Below are positions 1 through 5,402 of a stretch of DNA of 5,402 nt, one piece after another (position 1 is the first letter of the stretch; the number at the start of each line of letters is the position of its first letter). A model generated the notes under the pieces. That model ran no database searches, had not been told where the DNA came from, and saw only the letters and a program-made list of their open reading frames with translations. The DNA lies in NCBI GenBank assembly GCA_003488105.1, contig DNMS01000345.1, positions 1 to 5,402 of the forward strand. The letters are read 5' to 3'. Both the position numbers and the translations under genes were made by a program. This stretch comes from Rhodospirillaceae bacterium. GTDB lineage: Bacteria > Pseudomonadota > Alphaproteobacteria > Rhodospirillales_A > Casp-alpha2.

Positions 1-1
1 C

Positions 2-490
2 CCGGCCGATCACGCCCGGGTCCGCGACATTTTCATCAACTGGAACCGCCACATCACCCAGCCGGGGATGGAGGACCTGTTCGAGTCCTATATCCAGCTT
101 GCCTTGGACGAAGAGATCAACCGCATCCCCGAATACTACGGGCGGCCCGGCTTCGGCTTTTGGGTGGCCGAGATCGACGGCACCGTCGCCGGCATGGTCG
201 GCCTGGAACGCCTGGACAGCGGCGAGGCCGAGGTCCGGCGCATGTATGTCGCCGCCGAATTCCGCCGTAAGGGGCTTGGCCGCACGCTGCTGGCCTTTGT
301 CGAGGACCGGGCCCGCGATCTGGGCTACACGCGCATCGTGCTGTCGACTTCGGCCCTGCAGCCCCAGGCCAAGGCCCTCTATGAAGTTTCCGGCTACGAT
401 TTGGAGCGGGAGGAAGCGTCCACCGTGCAGACCAAGCGCACGGTCGGCTCCGGCCTGACGCGCTATTACTTCGCCAAGCCACTGGTCTGA
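2..490 (+). CDS. GNAT family N-acetyltransferase (5' end outside window)
   Basis: This is a cytoplasmic acetyl-CoA-dependent N-acyltransferase of the GNAT superfamily; the substrate cannot be told. The reading frame is open to the window edge. The residues before the internal ATG at 68 (PADHARVRDIFINWNRHI...) look like a normal GNAT N-terminal helix, so the true start lies a few codons upstream and the ATG at 68 is internal. The acetyl-CoA motif A is clear: a beta strand reading VRRMYV, then RRKGLG (the R/Q-x-x-G-x-G/A pyrophosphate loop, residues 88-93 of the 162 visible), then an amphipathic helix. Motif B follows with ALYEVSGYD. Length fits a single-domain GNAT of about 165-170 residues. 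The gene ends 24 bases from the convergent kinase stop, and I see no obvious hairpin terminator between them. Family assignment is secure; the function is open. Confidence 0.9.
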   Translation, partial: PADHARVRDIFINWNRHITQPGMEDLFESYIQLALDEEINRIPEYYGRPGFGFWVAEIDGTVAGMVGLERLDSGEAEVRRMYVAAEFRRKGLGRTLLAFVEDRARDLGYTRIVLSTSALQPQAKALYEVSGYDLEREEASTVQTKRTVGSGLTRYYFAKPLV

Positions 491-514
491 ATTCCCGCGA
501 TTTGAAATGAAACC

Positions 515-2383
515 TTAGTCGGCGGCGTCGCTTGCGGAAACATCCGCCACGGCCAGCGTGACCGTGAACACGGTGCCGCCGTCGGGGTTTTCTTCGATGT
601 TCAGGCGGCCGTCGTTGACTTGCACCAACTGGCGGCATAGCGCCAGGCCCACGCCGGTGCCGATCTCGCCCTTGGACCCCGTCGCCAGATCGGCGCTGGC
701 GCCCGACAGCACGCGGTTGACCAGATCCTGGTCCATGCCGATGCCGGTGTCGGCGATCACCACCTTCGCATCCGCGCCGTCGCGGCAGACGCGGACCGAG
801 ACCTCGCCGCCCTTGGGCGTGAACTTGAGCGCGTTGTTAACCAGGTTGCGGATCACCGTCGACATCTGGTGCCGGTCGAGTTGGACCTTGATCGGCGGCC
901 CTGCCTCGACCCTTAACGTGACGCCGCGCAGGGTCGCGTCTGAGGAATAGACGCCCGCCGTCTGCCGGGCCAGGGCGCCGAGGTCCGTGACCTCCATATG
1001 CGTCTGGCGTTGGCCCGTGCGCACCAGAGCCCATTCCAGCAGATTTTCCAGAACCTCGGATGCGTTGCGCCCGGCCTCGTACAGCTTTTCGCCGTATTCC
1101 TGGACCGTCTTGGGATCGAGATTGCGGCTGGGATCGGCCAGCAACTGGGCGTAGATCAACAGTGGGTTGAACAGATTACGGATGTCGTGGCCGATGACGG
1201 TCAACAGCACGTCCTTCTGGCTGTTGCTTTCCTCCAACTCGCCCGTGCGTTGGGCAAGCGCGCCCTGGGCCTGTTCCCGTTCTTCCATTTCCCGGCGCAG
1301 GCGCTGGTTGAACGCCGCCAGCCATAGCCCGGCCAGCAAGGCCAGCAGGGCGACAAGTGTCGCACCCAAAAGTGCTTTGGGCATCCAGGCCGGCAGTGCC
1401 TGCACGCCGTCCTGCGCATAGATGAAGCCGTCGAGCGACATGTCCTTGGGCAGCAGGCCCAGTCCGGCGTAATGCTGGGCGATGCGCTCCCAGCGGGCCG
1501 GGTTGATGAATCCCACGGGCACCACGTCGGCCAGGATCAGATTGGCGGATTGCCGCGCCTCGAACAGCAGGTTGTCGCGCGCCTTCCGTTTTCCGTAGGT
1601 GGTGAGGATAAGGTCGACGATCTCTTCCTGATGTTTCATGGCATAGCGCCAGCCCTCAAGCGAGGCATCGCGGAAGGCCTGGACCATCTTGGGGTCCTTT
1701 TCCAGCAGGCCTTCCGTGGTGAACAGGTTGTCGCCGTAGAAATCGACACCGCCGTCGATGGGGCGGAACAGGCGGACCGGCCCGACTTCCTTCGCGTATT
1801 GATAGGGTTCATCCGTGGAGTAGATGCTCATGGCATCGACGCGCCCGGACTTCAGATCTTCGACATCGAAGGTATGGTCGACGAAATTCATCTGATTGAT
1901 GTCGAGCCCTTCGGCGGCGAAATAGGCGCTCAGTTCCGTCTCATGCGGGGCGACCATGATCTTGCCACGGGCAAGCTGGTGGATGTTGTGGATGTCGTTG
2001 CGCGCATCGAGCATCAGGGTCAGCGGCGAATGCTGATAGATCACGGCCAGGACGACCACGGGGATGCCGGCGGCGCGCATCATCAAAAGATCGGTGGTGC
2101 CGACGCCGAACTCGGCCTTGCCCTCGGCCACGGATTCCATCGGCTTGTCGCCGGGTGTTGCCGGCAGGATCGTCACGTCCAGGCCCCGGTCGCGGTAATA
2201 TCCCTTGGCCTTGGCCGCGGCATAGCCGGCGAACTGGAACTGATGCGCCCATTTCAGCTGCAGGGTGACCTTGGTCAACTGGCGCGGGGTGTCCTCGGCC
2301 GCCCGTGCCGGCGTCTGGTGGCTCAGGCCGACGAACAGAGCGGCAGCACAAATGGCAAGGAGCAGCCAACGCGGTGTCCGCAT
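515..2383 (-). CDS. Membrane sensor histidine kinase with periplasmic NMT1/THI5-like (SsuA/ThiY-type) binding domain
   Basis: This is a one-protein receptor kinase that probably senses a small periplasmic ligand and phosphorylates an unseen response regulator. Numbering here counts from GTG 2446, the longest frame. Residues 22-50 form a Sec signal peptide (MRTPRW, then LLLAICAAALFVGL, cleavage after ARA). Residues 58-335 are an NMT1/THI5 substrate-binding-protein domain (LQLKWAHQFQFAGYAAAK, GYYRDRGLDV, EFGVGTTDLL). One transmembrane helix lies at 355-378 and a short coiled linker at 380-412. The HisKA helix carries phospho-acceptor H420 (GHDIRNLFNPL). The ATPase domain has an N box (RNLVNNALKF, 533-542), a G1 box (DTGIG, 566-570) and a G2 box (GTGVGLAL, 596-603). 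All catalytic boxes are intact and there is no receiver domain. I chose ATG 2383 because the signal peptide begins there; GTG 2446 and ATG 2414-2416 remain possible, and none has a good Shine-Dalgarno. No CCCFC motif of yeast Thi5 is seen, so a binding rather than synthetic role is inferred. Confidence 0.93.
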   Translation of the reverse strand: MRTPRWLLLAICAAALFVGLSHQTPARAAEDTPRQLTKVTLQLKWAHQFQFAGYAAAKAKGYYRDRGLDVTILPATPGDKPMESVAEGKAEFGVGTTDLLMMRAAGIPVVVLAVIYQHSPLTLMLDARNDIHNIHQLARGKIMVAPHETELSAYFAAEGLDINQMNFVDHTFDVEDLKSGRVDAMSIYSTDEPYQYAKEVGPVRLFRPIDGGVDFYGDNLFTTEGLLEKDPKMVQAFRDASLEGWRYAMKHQEEIVDLILTTYGKRKARDNLLFEARQSANLILADVVPVGFINPARWERIAQHYAGLGLLPKDMSLDGFIYAQDGVQALPAWMPKALLGATLVALLALLAGLWLAAFNQRLRREMEEREQAQGALAQRTGELEESNSQKDVLLTVIGHDIRNLFNPLLIYAQLLADPSRNLDPKTVQEYGEKLYEAGRNASEVLENLLEWALVRTGQRQTHMEVTDLGALARQTAGVYSSDATLRGVTLRVEAGPPIKVQLDRHQMSTVIRNLVNNALKFTPKGGEVSVRVCRDGADAKVVIADTGIGMDQDLVNRVLSGASADLATGSKGEIGTGVGLALCRQLVQVNDGRLNIEENPDGGTVFTVTLAVADVSASDAAD

Positions 2384-2517
2384 GTTGCTTCTGTATGCCG
2401 CCTCTGCGCCTGTCATGGTCCGCGTTCGTTGTTGGAAGAATGGCACCGGCTTGTATCCGGCGGAAGTGAGCCGCGCACCGCGCCCGGCCTGAAAGGAAAG
2501 CTGGTTAAATAGGGTGC

Positions 2518-2535
2518 AAAATTGAGCATAATTTT
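2518..2535. repeat. 18-bp inverted repeat, candidate operator
   Basis: The arms are perfect: AAAATT at 2518-2523 and AATTTT at 2530-2535, around the 6-base centre GAGCAT. It is the most AT-rich stretch of the window and lies in the gap between the divergent kinase and CULT genes. It overlaps the -35 part of the best promoter candidate. Position and symmetry fit a dimeric regulator site, but short AT dyads also arise by chance. There is no U-tract pattern that would make it a terminator. Confidence 0.35.
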
Positions 2536-2550
2536 ACAAGGGGGACTAAT
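2522..2550 (+). promoter_or_regulatory. Candidate sigma70-type promoter for the CULT-Rdx operon
   Basis: TTGAGC at 2522-2527 (four of six matches to TTGACA) lies 17 bases before ACTAAT at 2545-2550 (four of six matches to TATAAT). An alternative -10 is TAATAT at 2547-2552 with a 19-base spacer. Transcription would start near 2557-2559, leaving a leader of about 20 bases that contains the GGGAG Shine-Dalgarno for GTG 2580. This start would exclude the mini-ORF at 2551 from the transcript, so the two readings compete. The match is weak and rests on pattern only. Confidence 0.25.
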
Positions 2551-2568
2551 ATGAAAGCCGGATTTTAG
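2551..2568 (+). CDS. Possible five-codon leader mini-ORF (MKAGF) ahead of the CULT gene
   Basis: ATG at 2551 is preceded by AAGGGGGA (2538-2545) at a 5-base spacing, a strong Shine-Dalgarno. The frame encodes MKAGF and stops at TAG 2566-2568. That stop overlaps the GGGAG Shine-Dalgarno (2568-2572) of the next gene, whose GTG is 11 bases downstream. This arrangement would suit reinitiation or translational coupling. It has no run of one amino acid of the kind seen in classical attenuator peptides. It could equally be chance if transcription starts downstream near 2557. Confidence 0.3.
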   Translation: MKAGF

Positions 2569-2579
2569 GGAGTGGGCCC

Positions 2580-2951
2580 GTGTTCGACGCCGAATTGGAG
2601 ACCACCGCCGCGACGAAGTCCGCGGAAAAGCCCGATGACGGCCTTTATTGCGCGCGCTGCGGGCATCTGGTGACGCGCCGCCGTTGGGCATTGGCGCCCG
2701 ACGGCGGGCACGAGCGAATCTGCGCGAATCCGGCGGGCCGCATGTTCACGGTCGTCTGTTTCCTGGAGGCGCCGGGGGCCGCCGATCATGGCGCGCCGAC
2801 CGAGGAATTCACCTGGTTCACCGGCCATGCCTGGAACTTCGCCCATTGCCGGGGCTGTGCCGACCATCTGGGCTGGCGTTATACAAGCGATCTCGACCCG
2901 CCGCTGTTCTGGGGCCTCATCAAGGACCGCCTCAGCAGCTTGTCGAAATAG
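2580..2951 (+). CDS. Single-domain CULT protein (bacterial cereblon-like, thalidomide-binding fold)
   Basis: This 123-residue protein matches the CULT domain, the ligand-binding domain of eukaryotic cereblon, in its stand-alone bacterial form. Zinc site: C24-x-x-C27 (YCARCGHLV) and C90-x-x-C93 (HCRGCADHLGW). Aromatic cage: W79 (FTWF), W85 and W99, with Y101 closing the pocket and N50 in NPAG. The C-terminal WGLIKDRL resembles the end of MsCI4 of Magnetospirillum gryphiswaldense, a well-studied 124-residue family member, and the cage and zinc residues fall at the numbers I recall for it. This agreement supports the GTG start at 2580, which has GGGAG seven bases upstream. Known family ligands are cyclic imides (thalidomide glutarimide, succinimide, hydantoin types) and uridine; the physiological bacterial role is not known. 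There is no signal peptide, so it is cytoplasmic. Its stop (2949-2951) sits inside the Shine-Dalgarno of the next gene, implying one operon. Confidence 0.93.
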   Translation: MFDAELETTAATKSAEKPDDGLYCARCGHLVTRRRWALAPDGGHERICANPAGRMFTVVCFLEAPGAADHGAPTEEFTWFTGHAWNFAHCRGCADHLGWRYTSDLDPPLFWGLIKDRLSSLSK

Positions 2952-2960
2952 GAACCACCC

Positions 2961-3247
2961 ATGTCCAAACCGCTTGTCGCCATCACCTACTGCACGCGCT
3001 GCCGCTGGCTTCTGCGCGCTTCGTGGATGGCGCAGGAACTGCTGACCACGTTCGAGGACGACCTGGCCGGCGTGACCCTGGTGCCCGACGATCGTGGGCG
3101 GGCGGTTCAGCGTGCGGGTCGGCGATCACGGTGGTCTGGGACCGCAAGCGCGACGGCGGCTTTCCCGAGATCAAGGTTCTGAAACAGCGGGTGCGCGACG
3201 CCGCCGCGCCAGACAAGGACCTGGGTCATTCGGACGGCGCCGATTAG
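2961..3247 (+). pseudogene. SelW/Rdx-family (SelT/SelW/SelH-like) redox protein, interrupted by two frameshifts
   Basis: The first part (ATG 2961 to about 3092) gives MSKPLVAITYCTRCRWLLRA..., a clear Rdx-family start with the CxxC motif at C11/C14, the site that is Cys-x-x-Sec in selenoprotein W. The frame then moves by one near 3090-3101 (GGRFSVRVGD follows) and by one more near 3124-3129 (TVVWDRKRDGGFPEIKVLKQ follows). The remainder ends at TAG 3245-3247 with the family-like tail APDKDLGHSD. Removing one base at each point restores a 94-residue protein of normal family length. Unrepaired, translation from 2961 stops at 3180-3182 with a nonsense tail. The family has a thioredoxin-like fold and is linked to redox defence. 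ATG 2961 has TAGGAA upstream, overlapping the CULT stop, so the pair is co-transcribed. Both the frameshifted regions are GC-rich; assembly error is as likely as a recent pseudogene, since the rest is well preserved. Confidence 0.85.
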
Positions 3248-3361
3248 GCCGGTTGCGGACAAGGTGTTTACCCCCATCCCGGACTCCCCCGGACCAGACA
3301 GACCTGCTAGCCTGCGTTCCTTCAACCGCCAACAAACGTAAACGAGAAACGGAGGATCGGT
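3248..3361 (+). promoter_or_regulatory. Intergenic gap with probable promoter region of the amidohydrolase operon
   Basis: These 114 bases separate the Rdx gene from the amidohydrolase. They contain two copies of CCCGGAC (3278-3284 and 3288-3294) spaced ten bases apart, about one helix turn. A CTGCTAGCCT element at 3304-3313 resembles -10 regions often seen in alphaproteobacteria, but I find no convincing -35 at the right distance. A-rich sequence follows up to the GGAGG Shine-Dalgarno (3351-3355). No hairpin with a T-run is visible, so readthrough from the upstream operon is possible. Confidence 0.25.
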
Positions 3362-5044
3362 ATGGATCTGGTGATCCGGGGTGCTGACATTTATAATGGC
3401 CGGGGCGGCGCCCCGTACAAGGGCGACGTCGCCGTCTCTGACGGAAAAATCGCCGCCGTCGGCACGGTTGACGCCCGAGGGGCGGAAGAGATCGACGCCA
3501 ACGGCCTGGCCCTGATGCCGGGGATCATCGACAGCCATACCCATTTCGACGCGCAGATCACCTGGGATCCCTGGTGCACGCCGTCACCGGCCTTGGGTGT
3601 GACCAGTGTGCTGATCGGCAATTGCGGCTTCACCATCGCCCCCTGCAAGGCGCCGGACCGGGACCTGATCATGAAGAACCTGGTGCAGGTTGAGGGCATG
3701 TCGCTGGACGTCCTGCGTTCGGGCATCGCCTGGGATTTCGAAACCTTCCCCGAATACCTGGACATGCTGGAAGCCCGTGGCTCGGCCCTCAATGTCGGGG
3801 CCTTCCTGGGCCATTCGTCCCTGCGCACCTATGTCATGGGGGATGCCGCGACGGAACGCGCCGCCAACGACGACGAGATCGCCGAGATGGCCCGCCTGGT
3901 GCGCGCCGCCATGGAGGCGGGTGCCGTCGGCTTCGCGACCTCGACCGCGCCGCAGCACAACGGCTGGGGCGGCGTGCCCATGCCGTCGCGCCTGGCCGAT
4001 GCCCGCGAACTGGAAACGCTTGTCACCGCCATGGGCGAGGACGGGCGGGGCGTGTTCATGCTGACCAAGGGCAACACCACCGACGTGCCCTATCTGGAAA
4101 CCGTCGCCGCCAAGTCGGGCCGGCCGGTGATGATCGCGGCGCTTTTGCACAACCCGACCAATCCGGAAGGCACGTTCAAGGACCTGGCCGCCGTCGCCGC
4201 CGCCCGCGCCAACGGGCGGGAGTTGTGGGGCCAAGTGTCCTGCTGTCCGCTGTACATGGATTTCTCGCTGAAATCCGCCTATCCGCTGGAAGGCCTCACG
4301 GCCTGGAAGCCGGCCATGGAAGCCTCGGGCGAGGCGCTCAAGGCCGTCTATGCCTCCGACGCCTTCCGCCAAGCCGTGAAGGACGAACTGTCCGGCCCGG
4401 CGGGTGTGCGCCTGTTCAACGGCGAATGGAACAAGATCGAGGTCACGGAAACGGCGCGGCCGGAAAACCGGGCCTATGACCAGAAGAAGGTCGCGGGTCT
4501 GGCCGAAGCCGCCGGCAAGCATCCCTTGGACTGGATGCTCGACCTGGCGATTTCGGAAGACCTGGAAACGCTGTTCATGGCCGAATTGCTGAACACGGAT
4601 GAGGACGCCGTGGGCCGCATGATGCAGGACCCCAACGCCTCGGTCGCTTTGTCCGACGCGGGGGCGCATCTGACGTTCTTCTGCGACGCCGGGTTCGGCC
4701 TGCACCTGATGGGGCATTGGAGCCGCGACCTGGGCAAGCTGACCCTGGAACAGGCGACCCATGAGCTGACCGCCAAGCCCGCCGCGATCTACCGCATTCC
4801 CGAACGGGGCGAGATCAAGGAAGGCTTCCACGCCGATCTGCTGCTGTTCGACCCCAAGACCGTGGGCCGCGGGCCCAAGCGCCGCGTCCACGATCTGCCG
4901 GGGGGCGCGCCGCGCCTGACCACGGACGCCGTCGGTGTGGAAGGTGTGTGGGTCAACGGCGTGCGCGTGGCGGATGCCAAGGGGCCCGTCGGCGCGAAGG
5001 GTGACGTCTTGCCGGGGCGTGTGCTGCGCGCCTTCGGCAGTTGA
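3362..5044 (+). CDS. N-acyl-D-amino-acid deacylase-like amidohydrolase (D-aminoacylase family)
   Basis: This 560-residue metal-dependent hydrolase of the amidohydrolase superfamily probably removes an acyl group from an N-acylated D-amino acid or a similar amide; the exact substrate is unknown. An N-terminal beta-sandwich segment (DLVIRGADIYNGRG, DGKIAAVG) leads into the TIM barrel with the metal motif GIIDSHTHFD (H59, H61). The metal-bridging cysteine lies in GNCGF (C88). GHSSLR (H151) and LLHNPTNPEG (H263) follow, and the catalytic aspartate is in LSDAGAH (D432). The C-terminal sandwich closes with FHADLLLFD and VWVNGVRV. The GNCGF...AP and ETFPEYLDMLEAR segments resemble the long subgroup typified by mycobacterial Rv2913c rather than the classical 480-residue enzyme. 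Where the classical enzyme has a metal histidine (H220) this one appears to read FMLTKGNTTD. ATG 3362 has GGAGG six bases upstream. It is cytoplasmic, with no signal peptide, and the dehydrogenase follows after 22 bases. Confidence 0.88.
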   Translation: MDLVIRGADIYNGRGGAPYKGDVAVSDGKIAAVGTVDARGAEEIDANGLALMPGIIDSHTHFDAQITWDPWCTPSPALGVTSVLIGNCGFTIAPCKAPDRDLIMKNLVQVEGMSLDVLRSGIAWDFETFPEYLDMLEARGSALNVGAFLGHSSLRTYVMGDAATERAANDDEIAEMARLVRAAMEAGAVGFATSTAPQHNGWGGVPMPSRLADARELETLVTAMGEDGRGVFMLTKGNTTDVPYLETVAAKSGRPVMIAALLHNPTNPEGTFKDLAAVAAARANGRELWGQVSCCPLYMDFSLKSAYPLEGLTAWKPAMEASGEALKAVYASDAFRQAVKDELSGPAGVRLFNGEWNKIEVTETARPENRAYDQKKVAGLAEAAGKHPLDWMLDLAISEDLETLFMAELLNTDEDAVGRMMQDPNASVALSDAGAHLTFFCDAGFGLHLMGHWSRDLGKLTLEQATHELTAKPAAIYRIPERGEIKEGFHADLLLFDPKTVGRGPKRRVHDLPGGAPRLTTDAVGVEGVWVNGVRVADAKGPVGAKGDVLPGRVLRAFGS

Positions 5045-5066
5045 ACGAATAGGGAGGAACCAAGCG

Positions 5067-5402
5067 ATGACCGTATCCTGCATCGCCGTCATGGCGCCGG
5101 GCGACATGGGCCATGCCGTGGGCAAGGTTCTGGGCGATCACGGCCATGACGTCATTACCTGTCTGGCCGGGCGCAGCAAGCGCACGCGGGGCCTGGCGGC
5201 CAAGGGCAATTTCCGCGACGTGCCGGATATGGAAACCCTGGTCACCCAGGCGGACCTGATCCTGTCCATCCTGCCGCCGGCCAACGCGATCACACAGGCA
5301 CAGGACATGGCGGCGGCCATGAAGGCGGCGGGGACGACGGCGGTCTATGTCGACTGCAACGCCGTGTCGCCCGCCACGGCGGCGGACACGGCGGCGGTCC
5401 TG
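5067..5402 (+). CDS. NAD(P)-dependent oxidoreductase, Rossmann fold, 6-phosphogluconate / 3-hydroxyisobutyrate dehydrogenase-like (3' end outside window)
   Basis: Only the first 112 residues are present and the frame runs off the window. The start MTVSCIAVMAPGDMGHAVGKVL is a beta-strand plus dinucleotide-binding loop in which APGDMG takes the place of the usual GxGxMG. Next come a second strand (HDVITCLAGRSKRT), with arginines at the end that suggest NADP preference, then DLILSILPPANA and the fourth strand VYVDCNAVSPATA. The last segment corresponds to the D-x-S/N-x-x-x-P substrate-side motif of beta-hydroxyacid dehydrogenases. The GDMG loop and SILPP...DCNAVSP resemble the DUF1932-containing branch, whose C-terminal half would lie outside the window. 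ATG 5067 has GGGAGGA (5052-5058) upstream. The 22-base distance from the amidohydrolase stop indicates one transcript; a joint catabolic role is inferred. Confidence 0.87.
   Translation, partial: MTVSCIAVMAPGDMGHAVGKVLGDHGHDVITCLAGRSKRTRGLAAKGNFRDVPDMETLVTQADLILSILPPANAITQAQDMAAAMKAAGTTAVYVDCNAVSPATAADTAAVL

Noticed and set aside
491..514. Bidirectional terminator between the convergent GNAT and kinase genes
   Set aside because: The 24-base gap shows no inverted repeat and no T-run.
1472..2512. Long open frame on the + strand opposite the kinase gene
   Set aside because: It is antisense to a protein with every expected domain and motif, its translation shows no recognisable family, and such frames are common opposite high-GC genes.
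2991..3003. Selenocysteine (UGA) in the Rdx CxxC motif
   Set aside because: The motif is encoded by ordinary cysteine codons (TGC ... TGC), with no in-frame TGA at that site and hence no sign of a SECIS element.
3090..3130. Programmed ribosomal frameshifting in the Rdx gene
   Set aside because: Two separate shifts would be needed within 40 bases, with no slippery heptamer or release-factor-type stop at either site. Indels or sequencing errors are simpler.
2648..3247. 199-codon + frame running across the CULT and Rdx genes
   Set aside because: Its first two thirds are an out-of-frame shadow of CULT and Rdx. Only the last ~40 residues are real, being the frameshifted C-terminal part of the Rdx protein.
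3584..5125. 513-codon open frame on the - strand opposite the amidohydrolase
   Set aside because: It is rich in His/Gly/Arg/Gln as expected of an antisense shadow, and the + strand carries a complete amidohydrolase with a good Shine-Dalgarno.
5308..5402. GCG/GGC-rich repeat run near the window end
   Set aside because: It is alanine-rich coding sequence of the dehydrogenase in a high-GC genome, with irregular units and no true tandem repeat.

Overview
The window is GC-rich with strong G/C bias at third codon positions. It probably comes from an alphaproteobacterium of the Rhodospirillales / Magnetospirillum type. This placement rests on codon composition and on the closeness of one small protein (2580-2951) to the single-domain CULT protein of Magnetospirillum gryphiswaldense. 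I see no mobile element, CRISPR array, tRNA or rRNA.

Left part. A GNAT N-acetyltransferase (2-490, +) enters from outside the window. It converges with a large sensor histidine kinase (515-2383, -) whose periplasmic half is an NMT1/THI5-type substrate-binding domain. Their stop codons are only 24 bases apart.

Centre. An AT-rich divergent intergenic region lies between the kinase and a small rightward operon. It holds an 18-bp dyad (arms AAAATT/AATTTT), a weak sigma70-like promoter candidate, and a five-codon mini-ORF with a stronger Shine-Dalgarno than the gene behind it. The first gene of the operon, starting at GTG 2580, is a 123-residue CULT-domain protein, a bacterial relative of the thalidomide-binding domain of cereblon. 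Its three cage tryptophans and four zinc cysteines are intact, at the residue numbers I recall for the Magnetospirillum protein MsCI4. Nine bases later starts a SelW/Rdx-family thioredoxin-like gene (2961-3247). As written it is broken: its protein runs through three reading frames in succession, which two single-base insertions would explain.

Right part. After a 114-base gap come an N-acyl-D-amino-acid deacylase-like amidohydrolase (3362-5044) and, 22 bases later, the start of a Rossmann-fold NAD(P)-dependent dehydrogenase (5067 to the window end). Both have strong Shine-Dalgarno sequences and look co-transcribed, as in a small catabolic operon.

How they may work together. The CULT and Rdx genes form a tight pair. 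The CULT fold (beta-tent) is related to methionine-R-sulfoxide reductase B, and Rdx/SelW proteins are redox proteins, so a shared stress or repair role is a reasonable but untested inference. CULT domains bind cyclic imides and uridine, and the kinase sensor belongs to a family that includes pyrimidine-precursor binders. A common small-molecule theme across the locus is possible but speculative. The best candidate for little-described biology here is the CULT-Rdx pair and its leader.
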